NCBI GenBank assembly: GCA_022763425.1
Contig: JALEGD010000001.1
Span: 1-64,000 of the forward strand
Reading direction: 5' to 3'
DNA: 64,000 bases
DNA from: Pelagibacteraceae bacterium
GTDB taxonomy: Bacteria; Pseudomonadota; Alphaproteobacteria; Pelagibacterales; Pelagibacteraceae
Position numbers and translations under genes: made by a program. Shown in pieces: positions 51,853 through 61,638 of the stretch; position 1 is the first letter of the stretch; each line of letters starts with the position of its first letter. The notes beneath the pieces are model-generated. The model worked only from the letters and a program-made list of their open reading frames with translations, was not told the origin of the DNA and made no database searches.

Positions 51853-53385
51853 TTAAACAGAGGGTAAAGAAATATCAACTATAGCGCCAGAGTTATCTTT
51901 TTTATTATAAACGCTTATTAAACCTTTGTGAGAGTCAATTATATTTTTAACAATGTTTAAACCCAGTCCTGAATGTGACCCTTTTTGCTCGTTTGGTCTA
52001 TCACTATAAAATCTTTCAAAAACCTTATCTAAATTATTTTTATCAAATCCAGGACCCTGATCCACAATTAAAATTTTAAAATTATTTTTTTCCAAATTTA
52101 TTTTAATTAGAATTTCTGAATTATTAGGGCTAAATGATACTGCATTATCTAATAAATTCGCTATGACCTGCTCAATACGACTTTCAATACCAAATATTAC
52201 TGCTTTTTTTAATTTTTGACTATTATCAAAATTAAATTTGATATTCTTTTTTTGATTCACTGTATCTAAGTTAAAATCTTCAACTATGCTATCAATCAAT
52301 TTGAGAAGGTCAAAATTTTTTGCGATAGCTCTTGATTGAGATGCCTCGTCTTTTAGAACTTGAGAATAATCAGTTATTAACCTTTCAATTCTCTCAACAT
52401 CATTTGATAAAATTTTTAAAAGTTTAATTTTTTGATTATCATCCTTTGTTTGATTTAATAAATCTGAAGCACCTTTTAATGAAGCTAAAGGATTTCTAAT
52501 TTCATGTGTCAAATCTGAAGCAAATCTCTCTGCCAATTCAATACGCTGATAAAGTTTATTTGTCATATCAGTCAATGATTTTGATAAATTGCCAATTTCA
52601 TCATCGCGCTTATCAAATTCTACATTTATATTTTCATTACTTTTGGGGTTATCGTAAGAAATCTTTTTTGCAAAAGAGTTTAAAGATCTAATAGGTTTAA
52701 TTATATAATTATTCAAAAATAGAGAAAAAATCATAATCACTATTGCTGCTATCAGTACAGATCTTAAAACGAAATTTTTTCTCTCTTGTACGGCAAGACT
52801 TATTTCATTCGATATCTCACTAACGGTTATAATAATATTATTATCAACCAATTTAAGGATTGAGCTTGTATGTATGACTAAATTATTATTTATACTTTCA
52901 GAAGAAATAAAAAACTTCTGATCAACATTTGAATTAACTTCATCTAAAAAACTATATTTAACTTCAGATACGAAATTGAAATTCTTATTATCATCTTGTT
53001 GCTTGAGTTTTTCATTAATACCAAGTGTTTCAATTCTCTCTGTAACAAATAAAGAAGTACGATCTATATCAATAATTGAACTATCAACTAAAATATCTTT
53101 GTTCATTTTAAAAAATCTAATTTGATCAACTTCATCTAATATGAATTTTGATCTAAATAAAAAATTTTTTAATGTATTTTCATCTGAGTCAATATTTTGA
53201 TTTTTTAAATTTAAATTTATATTTTCTATTATATTTTGATGTTTTTTACTTTTTCGATTAATTAATTCAGGCTCGATTGCCAAAAGGTAAACAAAAGTAA
53301 AAAAGCCTAAAACTAAAAATACAAAAAAATTAAAGGTAAGAAATTGTTTTAATAAAGATCTAGTCGATAATAAATTGGTTATCAT
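51853..53385 (-). CDS. Membrane sensor histidine kinase, ChvG-like
   Basis: The 510-residue protein has two helices (about 14-34 and 203-222) flanking a roughly 170-residue periplasmic sensor, then HAMP, a HisKA domain with the phosphohistidine in 'FASDLTHEIRNPLASLKGAS', and an ATPase domain with 'NLLDNAVSFSPNN' (N box), 'VDQGPGFDKNNLDKVFERFY' and 'GLGLNIVKNII'. Layout matches ChvG/ExoS sensors for acid and envelope stress. It shares one base with the regulator's stop (TAATG), so the pair is coupled. Confidence 0.9.
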   Translation of the reverse strand: MITNLLSTRSLLKQFLTFNFFVFLVLGFFTFVYLLAIEPELINRKSKKHQNIIENINLNLKNQNIDSDENTLKNFLFRSKFILDEVDQIRFFKMNKDILVDSSIIDIDRTSLFVTERIETLGINEKLKQQDDNKNFNFVSEVKYSFLDEVNSNVDQKFFISSESINNNLVIHTSSILKLVDNNIIITVSEISNEISLAVQERKNFVLRSVLIAAIVIMIFSLFLNNYIIKPIRSLNSFAKKISYDNPKSNENINVEFDKRDDEIGNLSKSLTDMTNKLYQRIELAERFASDLTHEIRNPLASLKGASDLLNQTKDDNQKIKLLKILSNDVERIERLITDYSQVLKDEASQSRAIAKNFDLLKLIDSIVEDFNLDTVNQKKNIKFNFDNSQKLKKAVIFGIESRIEQVIANLLDNAVSFSPNNSEILIKINLEKNNFKILIVDQGPGFDKNNLDKVFERFYSDRPNEQKGSHSGLGLNIVKNIIDSHKGLISVYNKKDNSGAIVDISLPSV

Positions 53386-54086
53386 TACGGGTTAGCATTC
53401 CAACGATATCCGCTTCCATAACGAGTTTCAATAGCTGAAAATTCTTTATCAACTTTTTTAAATTTTTTTCTTATTCTTTTTACATGGCTATCAATGGTTC
53501 TATCCTCAATGTCATTATTTTCTTTATAAGCAATTGTCATTAAATGAGATCTCTCTTTTATCACTCCAGGCCTTTTGGCAAGTTCATATACAATTTGAAA
53601 TTCTGTCGTTGTTAACTTGTCTGGCAAATTTTGATCACCCCAAGTACATTCTAATTGCTCTGGATCAAGCATCAATTTTCCCTGTTTAATAATATTCTTA
53701 CTATCAGGAGTTACCTGATCTTTTTTTCTAAATTGAACTTTTACTCTTTCAATCAAAACATTTATTGAAAATCCACCAGATTTTTTTACATAATCATCTG
53801 CACCTAACTTCAGACCTAATAATTCATCTACCTCTTCATCTTTAGAAGTTAAAAAAATAACTGGAAGATTTGTTTTTTTTCGTAGTTTTTTTAAAAGCTC
53901 CTCTCCATTCATTCTTGGCATTTTAATATCAATGATAGCGAGGTCTGGCGGTGTTCTTGTTATTCCAATGTATGCACTCTCTCCATCAACATAAGTTTGA
54001 ACTTTATATCCCTCATTTTCTAATGCTATAGAAACACTAGTTAAAATGTTTCTATCATCATCTACTAATGCAATTGTTTTAGACAT
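53385..54086 (-). CDS. OmpR-family response regulator, ChvI-like
   Basis: The 233-residue protein has a receiver domain with '[15 protein letters not shown]', the phosphoacceptor Asp in '[18 protein letters not shown]' and '[10 protein letters not shown]', and a C-terminal winged helix with '[26 protein letters not shown]' and '[17 protein letters not shown]'. It pairs with the ChvG-like kinase next to it. polA lies 43 bases upstream in the same direction. Confidence 0.92.
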   Translation of the reverse strand: MSKTIALVDDDRNILTSVSIALENEGYKVQTYVDGESAYIGITRTPPDLAIIDIKMPRMNGEELLKKLRKKTNLPVIFLTSKDEEVDELLGLKLGADDYVKKSGGFSINVLIERVKVQFRKKDQVTPDSKNIIKQGKLMLDPEQLECTWGDQNLPDKLTTTEFQIVYELAKRPGVIKERSHLMTIAYKENNDIEDRTIDSHVKRIRKKFKKVDKEFSAIETRYGSGYRWNANP

Positions 54087-54128
54087 GCTGTTTTTATAAT
54101 ATCAAAAAAAGACTAAAATTAGACTAAA

Positions 54129-56906
54129 TTAATGTGCATCATTCCAGTTTTTGCCACTATTTGCATCAACAGTTAAAGGTACAGAAAAGTTATAATCACC
54201 ATCAATTGCATTTTCCATTTCATTTTTTATTTTTTGTATTTCTTTTTTTAAGTCCATATCTTTAGTCTCTAGCAACAACTCATCATGAATTTGGACTAAT
54301 AAGCGTGACTTAATTTCTCTGGACAATATTTTTTTATCAATATTAATCATTGCAAATCTAATTATATCTGCTGCTGCTCCTTGGATCGGTGCGTTAATTG
54401 CAGCTCTTTCTTGAAATGATTTTAAAGTATGATTTTTATCATTAATATTTGGAAAATGACATTTTCGATTAAACATCGTTTGAACAAAACCATTCTTCCT
54501 ACAAAACTTGAGAGTCTCTTGCATGTAATCTCGTATTTCAGGGAATTTTTTAAAATATGAAAATAAAAACTGTTCTGCCTCTGGGTTGCTAACTGAGATT
54601 TGTTTAGCTAACCCATATGAAGATATGCCATAGATAATACCAAAATTAATAGCTTTAGCCTTTCTTCTCATATCTTCGTTGATTTTTTTTATATCGCACT
54701 CAAATATTTGTGATGCTGTAATGTTATGAATATCCTCATTATTTTTAAATGCTTTTTTTAATTCTTTAACATCTGCTACATGCGCTAGAACTCGCATTTC
54801 AATTTGGCTATAATCTGCTGAAATAATTGAGCTTCCTTTTTCAGAGACGAAAGCCGACCTAATTAGCTTGCCTTCTTTTGATTTTATTGGAATGTTTTGT
54901 AAATTTGGATCAGCAGATGCTAAACGGCCAGTGCTTGTTGCTGCTAGTAAAAAAGATGTATGGATACGTTTAGTGTTTTTATCAATATATTCTGGAAGAG
55001 TGTCTGTATACGTATTTTTTAATTTAGACTTTTGTCTCCACTCTAAAACTAATTTTGGAAATTCATGTCCTTTGCTTGCTAAATCCTCGAGAACATTTAC
55101 ATTTGTAGCAAAATTTCCTTTTTTAGTTTTTTTTGTCCCTGAAATTTTTAATTTCTCATACAAAATATCACCCAGCTGTTTGGTAGAGGCTATATTAAAC
55201 TCTTCTCCAGATAGTTTATAAATCTTTTTTTCTAACATTTTTAAATCTGCACTAAAACTATTTGAGAGTTTTTTTAAAATTGCCTGGTCTATTTTTATTC
55301 CATTATTTTCCATTCTTGCGAGAACATCAACTAAAGGAATTTCTAAAGTTTCATAAATTTGAAAACATTTTTCTTTAACTATTCTATCTTTAAATAAATT
55401 ATAAAGTTTTAGAGTTACATCAGCATCCTCACATGCATATCTATAGGCATTATCAATTAAAACTTCATCAAAAGTGACTTCTGATTTTCCGGTGCCAACA
55501 ACATCTTTAAATTTTATGTTATCGTGATCTAAATGTGTCTTGGCTAATAAATCCAAATTATGTCTATTAACCCCAGCATCTAAAGAGTAGGATAGTAACA
55601 TTGTATCCTCAAAAGATTTCAGTTCTATTCCATATTTTAAAAATATTTTGAGGTCATATTTGATATTTTGACCTACTTTTTTAACTGTCTCATCTTCTAA
55701 ATAAGGTTTTAAAACCTTTACCAATTCCTTAATTTTTATCTGTTTTTTTAAATTTGGGTCTTGTTTATTTTTGTGACCGACAGGAACATAATAAGCCTCA
55801 TTTTCGTTAATAGCTAAAGATATACCCACTAAATCTGCTTTTTGTGAATTTAAAGAATTTGTCTCTGTATCAATGGCAAAGTAACCTTGATTGTCAGCTT
55901 GCTTAAGTAAATCTTCTAATTCTTGAACTTCGTAAATAATATGAAAACCACTTTCTTTTTTGTTATTTGTTTTTTGTGATATAGCAGTTTCTTTTTTTAC
56001 AAAAGTATCTAATGATTTTCCGTAAGTTTGCTCAATTCTCTTTTTAATTTTTAAAAATTCCATCTCATCCAAAAAATTAAATATTTTTTCTTTGTCCAAA
56101 GGTTTTAAAATAAAATCTTCAATTTCTTCTTTTATAGGAACATCACTTTTCAGTGTTACAAGCTCTCTACTAATTAATGCATTTTTTTTATTATCTAATA
56201 ATGTTTGTCTTCTTTTAGGTTGTTTAATTGTATCTGCTTTTTTTAATAATTCGTCTAAAGAGCCGAATTGATTAATTAATTCTGCTGCAGTTTTTACTCC
56301 AATACCTGGGACCCCAGGAATATTATCTACAGAATCTCCAGCTAATGATTGCACATCTATTACTTTTTCTGGCGGTACTCCGAATTTTTCTTTGACCTCT
56401 TCAATCCCAATATGTCGATCTTTCATTGTATCTAACATGAAAGTTTCTTTATCAACTAGTTGCATTAAATCTTTATCTGACGAAACAATTGTAATTTTAA
56501 TTTTCTTTTTTTTTGCTTTTTCTTTATATGTCGCAATCAAATCATCTGCTTCGTAATTGAGCATCTCAATTGATGGTAGATTAAAAGCTTTCACTGCTTT
56601 TCTGATGTAATCAAATTGAGGAATTAAATCCTCGGGTGCATCTGCTCTATTACCCTTATAATCTTTATAAATATCATTTCTAAAATTTTTTCTTGCACTA
56701 TCAAATATTACTGCAAGATGGGTGGGAGTATCCATAGTATTACCAGCTTTTGCTTTTTCTAAAAAACTGTAAAGCATGTTACAAAAGCCACTTACTGCAC
56801 CAACAGGTAAGCCATCACTTTTACGCGTCAGCGGTGGCAAAGCATAATAAGCTCTAAAAATATAACCTGATCCATCAATTAAAAATAAATGTTTTTCTTT
56901 AGACAT
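54129..56906 (-). CDS. polA: DNA polymerase I
   Basis: ATG 56906 gives 925 residues (TTG 56921 in the track adds five). The protein has all three domains: 5'-nuclease ('FLIDGSGYIFRAYYALPPL', 'VQSLAGDSVDNIPGVPGIGVKTA'), an apparently active 3'-5' exonuclease ('YFAIDTETNSLNSQKADLVGISL' with the DxE pair), and the polymerase with motifs A ('SADYSQIEMRVLAH'), B ('RRKAKAINFGIIYG') and C ('QIHDELLLE'). It fills gaps and removes primers. It is divergent from the ABC ATPase gene. Confidence 0.97.
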   Translation of the reverse strand: MSKEKHLFLIDGSGYIFRAYYALPPLTRKSDGLPVGAVSGFCNMLYSFLEKAKAGNTMDTPTHLAVIFDSARKNFRNDIYKDYKGNRADAPEDLIPQFDYIRKAVKAFNLPSIEMLNYEADDLIATYKEKAKKKKIKITIVSSDKDLMQLVDKETFMLDTMKDRHIGIEEVKEKFGVPPEKVIDVQSLAGDSVDNIPGVPGIGVKTAAELINQFGSLDELLKKADTIKQPKRRQTLLDNKKNALISRELVTLKSDVPIKEEIEDFILKPLDKEKIFNFLDEMEFLKIKKRIEQTYGKSLDTFVKKETAISQKTNNKKESGFHIIYEVQELEDLLKQADNQGYFAIDTETNSLNSQKADLVGISLAINENEAYYVPVGHKNKQDPNLKKQIKIKELVKVLKPYLEDETVKKVGQNIKYDLKIFLKYGIELKSFEDTMLLSYSLDAGVNRHNLDLLAKTHLDHDNIKFKDVVGTGKSEVTFDEVLIDNAYRYACEDADVTLKLYNLFKDRIVKEKCFQIYETLEIPLVDVLARMENNGIKIDQAILKKLSNSFSADLKMLEKKIYKLSGEEFNIASTKQLGDILYEKLKISGTKKTKKGNFATNVNVLEDLASKGHEFPKLVLEWRQKSKLKNTYTDTLPEYIDKNTKRIHTSFLLAATSTGRLASADPNLQNIPIKSKEGKLIRSAFVSEKGSSIISADYSQIEMRVLAHVADVKELKKAFKNNEDIHNITASQIFECDIKKINEDMRRKAKAINFGIIYGISSYGLAKQISVSNPEAEQFLFSYFKKFPEIRDYMQETLKFCRKNGFVQTMFNRKCHFPNINDKNHTLKSFQERAAINAPIQGAAADIIRFAMINIDKKILSREIKSRLLVQIHDELLLETKDMDLKKEIQKIKNEMENAIDGDYNFSVPLTVDANSGKNWNDAH

Positions 56907-56956
56907 AAGTTTTTTATACAAATTGTATTTTTTAATGTTATTACAAGCTGACCATC

Positions 56957-57706
56957 ATGAATAGTTCAATTGCCTTAAAAGTTGAAAATGTGAATAAAAT
57001 TTACCTGCAAGGTGGTAAGCATGTTGAGGCATTAAAAAATATTTCTTTAGAAGTTAAAACTGGAGAAATTTTTGGATTGCTCGGGCCAAATGGGGCCGGT
57101 AAATCTACTTTCATTAATATACTTGCTGGCACTGTAAACAAAACAAATGGTTTTATAAATGTTTGGGGGTTTGATTTGGATAAAAACCCTAGACAAGTTA
57201 GAGCCTCTTTGGGAATCGTTCCTCAAGAAATAAATGTTGATCCTTTTTTTTCTCCAAAAAAAATTTTAGAAATTCAAGCTGGTTTATATGGTGTTAAGGT
57301 GCAAGACAGGATTACTGATCAAATTTTAGAATTAACAAACTTATCTGATAAGGCGAACGCATACACAAGAAACTTGTCCGGCGGAATGAAAAGAAGGTTA
57401 TTGGTAGCTAAAGCTATGGTTCACCAACCACCAATTTTAATACTTGATGAGCCTACTGCTGGAGTTGATGTTGACTTAAGAAGAAAGTTGCTTGAGTCTG
57501 TACGTGAACTAAATAGGCAAGGGGTAACCATTATTTACACCACACATTATCTTAAAGAAGCTTCTGACATTTGTGATCGTATTGCAATTATTGATAGGGG
57601 TAAATTAGTAGCTTTAAATTCAACGCAAGAACTGCTAAAAAATAACTCTGATTTAGAAGAAGTATTTATAAATCTAACAAATAAAGAAAATGAACATAAT
57701 AACTAA
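56957..57706 (+). CDS. ABC-2-type transporter ATP-binding protein, no permease alongside
   Basis: The 249-residue ATPase has Walker A 'GLLGPNGAGKSTFINILAG', signature 'RNLSGGMKRRLLVAKAMVHQPPILILDEPTAGVD' and the H-loop 'YTTHYLKEA'. The type matches drug, polysaccharide or NatA-like exporters of the ABC-2 class. No permease gene follows; the next gene is bioY, starting 17 bases before its stop. The permease must be elsewhere or lost. Confidence 0.9.
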   Translation: MNSSIALKVENVNKIYLQGGKHVEALKNISLEVKTGEIFGLLGPNGAGKSTFINILAGTVNKTNGFINVWGFDLDKNPRQVRASLGIVPQEINVDPFFSPKKILEIQAGLYGVKVQDRITDQILELTNLSDKANAYTRNLSGGMKRRLLVAKAMVHQPPILILDEPTAGVDVDLRRKLLESVRELNRQGVTIIYTTHYLKEASDICDRIAIIDRGKLVALNSTQELLKNNSDLEEVFINLTNKENEHNN

Positions 57707-58259
57707 AAGAAAAATTCAGAGTAATTCATATAAAGTTTTAATTGCTTTTCTTTTTACTATTTTATTAGCACTAAGTTCAAAAATAAGCGTACCTTTTTAT
57801 CCGGTACCTATGACAATGCAAACTTTCGTAGTCCTGTTCACAGGTGTTGCTCTAGGTGCAAGATATGGATTTATAGCTTTATCTTTTTATATTCTTGAAG
57901 GTGCCTTAGGGCTTCCAGTATTTTCAGGAACCCCAGCTAAAGGGATTGGGATCGCCTATTTATTTGGTCCAACAGGAGGATATATTATTGGATTTGCTTT
58001 TTCAGCTTTTTTAGCTGGAATACTTTTTTCAAATAAAAATTACTTCATTGATAATAAAAATTTTCTAAAAACTTTTTTAAAATTAACTATTTCTTTAACA
58101 CCAACTTATATAATCGGTTTAATTTGGCTTGGAACAATTATTGGTTGGAATAATCCAATTTTAGAGCTTGGTTTTTATCCATTTTTATTAGGTGAACTTT
58201 TCAAAGTTTCACTACTTGCAATTTTAATGCATAAGTTTTTACGTTATAAATTTTTCTGA
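57690..58259 (+). CDS. bioY: BioY biotin transporter
   Basis: The 189-residue membrane protein has the BioY pattern 'KISVPFYPVPMTMQTFVVLFTGVALGARYG' and 'EGALGLPVFSG...LFGPTGGYIIGF'. Six helices are predicted. BioY can import biotin alone or with an EcfAT module; no such genes are adjacent. It overlaps the ATPase gene by 17 bases. Import would suit organisms that cannot make biotin. Its TGA overlaps the first codons of the next, non-canonically started ORF. Confidence 0.93.
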   Translation: MNIITKRKIQSNSYKVLIAFLFTILLALSSKISVPFYPVPMTMQTFVVLFTGVALGARYGFIALSFYILEGALGLPVFSGTPAKGIGIAYLFGPTGGYIIGFAFSAFLAGILFSNKNYFIDNKNFLKTFLKLTISLTPTYIIGLIWLGTIIGWNNPILELGFYPFLLGELFKVSLLAILMHKFLRYKFF

Positions 58260-58663
58260 TTCATTTTAATTCTTTAGAAGGTAACTGGAAAATAAAAAGG
58301 TATATTAATAAAAATACTTACTCTGAAGGATCCTTATTAATTAAAAAAAAAAATAAAAACTTTAAATTTATTGAAAATATAAAAACAAATTTAAATAAAA
58401 AAAATATCACTGGCTTTCAAGTTTATAAAGTATCGGAAAATAGAAATAATATTTTTTTTCACTTTAGTTTAGGTATTGATAAAAATAAAATATATCAAAA
58501 ATTTAACAAAAAAAATTTCAAACCGTCTATATATTTTTGTGGCAAGGATTTGTATATTTCATCTTTGAATGTACTATCTAAAAACTACTTTACAATTCGT
58601 ACAAAAATTAATGGACCAAAAAAAAATTATAATATCTTTTCAAAATACTTTAGAACTATTTAG
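58256..58663 (+). CDS. DUF6314-like protein with non-canonical start
   Basis: This frame is absent from the ORF track because no ATG, GTG or TTG lies near its N-terminus. It is open from 58250 to TAG 58661-58663, about 135 codons. Its text 'SLEGNWKIKRYI', 'YFCGKDLYISSL' and 'KINGPKKNYNIFSKYFR' follows the DUF6314 pattern (G.W.L.R., the H/C..D.Y strand and the GPRKDY..Y.R end). The conserved N-terminus appears right after the bioY stop, so the start must be CTG 58256 (CTGA overlap with the bioY TGA) or ATT 58250/58259. It is probably translated by coupling to bioY. Function unknown. Confidence 0.7.
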   Translation: MIHFNSLEGNWKIKRYINKNTYSEGSLLIKKKNKNFKFIENIKTNLNKKNITGFQVYKVSENRNNIFFHFSLGIDKNKIYQKFNKKNFKPSIYFCGKDLYISSLNVLSKNYFTIRTKINGPKKNYNIFSKYFRTI

Positions 58664-59240
58664 GAGATCTTTTAGATAAAATTCTTTGAAGAGTTCTTCT
58701 GTGCATTTTTAAACGTCTTGCAGTTTCGGACACATTTCTATTACAAAGTTCAAACACGCGTTGAATGTGCTCCCATTTTACTCTGTCAGCTGACATAGGA
58801 TTTTCTGGTGGCTGAGCTTTACTATTTGGTTCAGCTAACAATGCTGCCTCTACATCCTCTGCATCGGCTGGTTTAGCTAAATAATCAATTGCCCCTGCTT
58901 TTACCGCAGACACTGCTGTTGGCAAATTCCCATAACCCGTTAACATGACAACTCTACTATCTGGTTTAAGTTTATGAATTTCTTCAATTACATCCAATCC
59001 ATTTCCGTCCAAAAGCCTTAAATCTACGACAGCAAAACCAGGAGGTGATTTTCGAGCTGATATTAAACCTTCTTCTACACTTTTGGCTAAAGAAACTTTA
59101 AATCCCTTTGACTCCATAGCTCTACCTAATCTGTTTCTGAATGGGTCATCATCATCTACAATTAGCAAGGTTTTATCTGCAAAATCTTCAATATTCATCT
59201 TGCCGACTGTATTTTTCATAACACTTAATATACGTGGCAT
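58656..59240 (-). CDS. actR: ActR/RegA/PrrA-type redox response regulator
   Basis: The 194-residue protein has a receiver with 'LLIVDDDDPFRNRLGRAMESKGFKV', the phospho-Asp in 'FAVVDLRLLDGNGL' and 'VVMLTGYGNLPTAVSAVKAGAIDYLAKPADAEDV', a proline-rich linker and a Fis-type helix-turn-helix 'NVSETARRLKMHRRTLQRIL', all features of RegA. ATGs at 59219 and 59198 are alternative starts, and the shorter ones fit the family better. Its kinase partner ActS/RegB is 3.3 kb away beyond the polyamine operon. Its stop overlaps the DUF6314-like stop by 8 bases. Confidence 0.93.
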   Translation of the reverse strand: MPRILSVMKNTVGKMNIEDFADKTLLIVDDDDPFRNRLGRAMESKGFKVSLAKSVEEGLISARKSPPGFAVVDLRLLDGNGLDVIEEIHKLKPDSRVVMLTGYGNLPTAVSAVKAGAIDYLAKPADAEDVEAALLAEPNSKAQPPENPMSADRVKWEHIQRVFELCNRNVSETARRLKMHRRTLQRILSKRSPK

Positions 59241-59375
59241 ACCAGTTTTTTCAACTCTTACTGAGCAAATAATCCAGATATCACAGTCTAATTCATTTCA
59301 GTGCCAAGTGTTTTTTTTTCTTTACATAAACTGAAATTACTTTATTTCGCGATTTAAGTTGTTTTTTTTAGGGGA

Positions 59376-59393
59376 TTTTTTTCATGAAAAAAA
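59376..59393. repeat. 18-bp perfect palindrome before the polyamine operon
   Basis: TTTTTTTCATGAAAAAAA is a perfect 9+9 palindrome 36 bases before the decarboxylase ATG. It could be an operator or a weak hairpin in the leader. A/T-rich arms lower its significance. Confidence 0.45.
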
Positions 59394-59428
59394 ACGACTG
59401 ACTGTTAACTAACGAGAGGTTTTATGAG

Positions 59429-60613
59429 ATGGCAAAATTTCAGTGTGTGGACGAGTTGGTCAAAGCTTTACAGCCGATAGATCCGGTATATTGCTTTAGA
59501 AAACATAGTTTAAAATTATCGGCAGATTGGTTTAATAATAATTTTCCTGGTGATGTGCTGTATGCAGTAAAATGCAATCCTACAGACGCAGTACTAAAAA
59601 CATTAATTAAAAATGGTATCAAAAACTTTGATGCAGCGTCAATTGAAGAAATTAAATTAGTAAAAAAACTCTCACCAGAATCTAAAATATATTTCATGCA
59701 TACTGTAAAAAAAGAGAGCAGTATTAAAGAAGCTTATTTTTATCATGGTGTCAAAGCTTACTCATTTGATAGCAAAGAAGAATTAGACAAAATTTTAAAA
59801 GTTACGAATAATGCAAAAGATCTTGAATTATTTTTAAGAATTCAAACATCAAATGAACATTCTGAAATAGACTTGTCTAAAAAATTTGGAGCAAGTATTA
59901 ATGAAGCAGTTTCGTTATCAAAAATTGCAAAGGTAAAATCAAAAAAATTTGGTTTTAGTTTTCATGTTGGGTCACAATGTATGCATCCAATTGCCTATTC
60001 AAAAGCGATAAAGGATCTTGGCAATATTATAAAAAAATCTAATATTATTCCTGATATAATTAACGTAGGAGGTGGATTTCCTACAACGTATCCTGATTTA
60101 TATCCGCAACCTATTCAAAATTATTTTAAAGAAATTACCCAGGCATTAAATAAATTAAATTTGACCAAAACACCCAAGCTAATTTGTGAACCAGGTAGAG
60201 CTTTAGTTGCCGAAAGTGGTTCAACAATTGTGAGAGTGGAGCTAAAGAAAAAACAACATTTGTATATTAATGACGGTACGTATGGCTCTTTATTTGATGC
60301 TGGAACACCTAGATTCATTTTTCCAACAAGAGCAATTCAAATTGAAAATACACCATCAAAAAGATTGGTGCCTTATAGTTTCTACGGACCAACGTGTGAT
60401 GGATTAGATTATATGAAAGGACCATTTATGCTTCCTTCAAATATCAATACCGGTGATTATATCGAGATTGGTCAATTAGGTGCTTATGGAATGAGCTTAA
60501 GAACAAATTTTAATGGTTTTTATTCTAATCAACTTCATGAAGTTCAAGATAAACCTTTAATGTCAATTTATGAAGCTGATGAAAACCAAAATATTAAAAC
60601 TTTATTCGCATAA
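59429..60613 (+). CDS. Group IV ornithine/lysine/arginine-type decarboxylase
   Basis: The 394-residue alanine-racemase-fold PLP enzyme has the PLP lysine in 'VLYAVKCNPTDAVLK', 'FDAASIEEI', 'FHVGSQCMHPIAY', 'NVGGGFPTTYPDLYP', 'CEPGRALVAESG' and the catalytic cysteine region 'YGPTCDGLDYM' (C-D is the substrate-site motif of ornithine decarboxylases). It probably makes putrescine from ornithine; an agmatinase in the same operon leaves open that arginine is used. A GAGAGG site precedes ATG 59429. The next gene starts 2 bases after its stop. Confidence 0.9.
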   Translation: MAKFQCVDELVKALQPIDPVYCFRKHSLKLSADWFNNNFPGDVLYAVKCNPTDAVLKTLIKNGIKNFDAASIEEIKLVKKLSPESKIYFMHTVKKESSIKEAYFYHGVKAYSFDSKEELDKILKVTNNAKDLELFLRIQTSNEHSEIDLSKKFGASINEAVSLSKIAKVKSKKFGFSFHVGSQCMHPIAYSKAIKDLGNIIKKSNIIPDIINVGGGFPTTYPDLYPQPIQNYFKEITQALNKLNLTKTPKLICEPGRALVAESGSTIVRVELKKKQHLYINDGTYGSLFDAGTPRFIFPTRAIQIENTPSKRLVPYSFYGPTCDGLDYMKGPFMLPSNINTGDYIEIGQLGAYGMSLRTNFNGFYSNQLHEVQDKPLMSIYEADENQNIKTLFA

Positions 60614-60615
60614 AG

Positions 60616-61638
60616 ATGGGTCACAATAAATCTAGCTTTTTAAAGCAACCCGTTGAGCATATTGATATTACATCATTTGATGCAAGGTCAATTATAGACT
60701 CCATGTCCAAAATGTCTTTTGTTTCAAGAGAGACTGCAAACGCATCGAGAATTTATAATAATATGCTTAAAGACAAAGAATGTACTATATTTTTAACTTT
60801 AGCTGGCTCTACGTCTGCAGCTGGATGCATGAAACTTTATGCAGATTTGGTAAAAAATAATATGGTTGATGCTATTGTTGCAACAGGGGCTTCAATTATT
60901 GATATGGATTTTTTTGAAGCACTTGGTTTTAAACATTATCAAGGTTCTCAATTTCAAGATGACGGTGTTCTGCGAGATAATTATATTGATCGTATATATG
61001 ATACTTACATCGATGAAGATGAGTTACAAAATTGTGACAGGATCATTGGTGAGATTGCTGATACACTTGAACCAAGACCCTATACCTCAAGAGAATTTAT
61101 CAAGGAATTAGGACGATACTTAAAGACAAACGCCAAGAAAAAAAATTCACTAATTGAATTAGCCTATGATCATAATGTACCTATTTTTTGCCCAGCATTT
61201 ACTGATAGCTCGGCAGGTTTTGGTCTAGTGATGCATCAAGAGAGAAATCCAGATAAACATATGACTATTGACTCAATAAAAGAATTTCGTGAATTAACGG
61301 AAATTAAAATCCAATCTAACGCATCAGGATTATTGATGATAGGTGGTGGAGTTCCAAAGAACTTTATTCAAGATACTGTAATTTGCGCAGAACTACTTAA
61401 TAAAAAAGTTGAAATGCATAAATATGCAGTACAAATCACGGTTGCTGATAGTCGTGACGGAGCCTGCAGTAGCTCAACTCTAAAAGAGGCAAGCTCTTGG
61501 GGCAAAGTTGATACCGCAGAAGAACAAATGGTTTTTGCCGAAGCAACCTCTGTTTTACCACTGATTGCAAGTGACGCATATCACAGAGGATATTGGAAAG
61601 ATAGAACTGTAAAAAATTTCTCTAAAATTTTTGATTAA
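60616..61638 (+). CDS. Deoxyhypusine synthase-family protein (probable homospermidine-type aminobutyltransferase)
   Basis: The 340-residue protein matches deoxyhypusine synthase: 'TIFLTLAGSTSAAGCMKLYADLVKNNMVDAIVATGASIIDMDF', the dinucleotide-site text, 'GLLMIGGGVPKNF' holding the lysine that forms the enzyme-imine intermediate (Lys329 in the human enzyme), and 'SRDGACSSSTLKEASSWGK'. Bacteria lack eIF5A, so the donor aminobutyl group must go elsewhere; transfer to putrescine, giving homospermidine, is the likely role by family precedent. It lies between the decarboxylase and agmatinase genes. Confidence 0.88.
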   Translation: MGHNKSSFLKQPVEHIDITSFDARSIIDSMSKMSFVSRETANASRIYNNMLKDKECTIFLTLAGSTSAAGCMKLYADLVKNNMVDAIVATGASIIDMDFFEALGFKHYQGSQFQDDGVLRDNYIDRIYDTYIDEDELQNCDRIIGEIADTLEPRPYTSREFIKELGRYLKTNAKKKNSLIELAYDHNVPIFCPAFTDSSAGFGLVMHQERNPDKHMTIDSIKEFRELTEIKIQSNASGLLMIGGGVPKNFIQDTVICAELLNKKVEMHKYAVQITVADSRDGACSSSTLKEASSWGKVDTAEEQMVFAEATSVLPLIASDAYHRGYWKDRTVKNFSKIFD

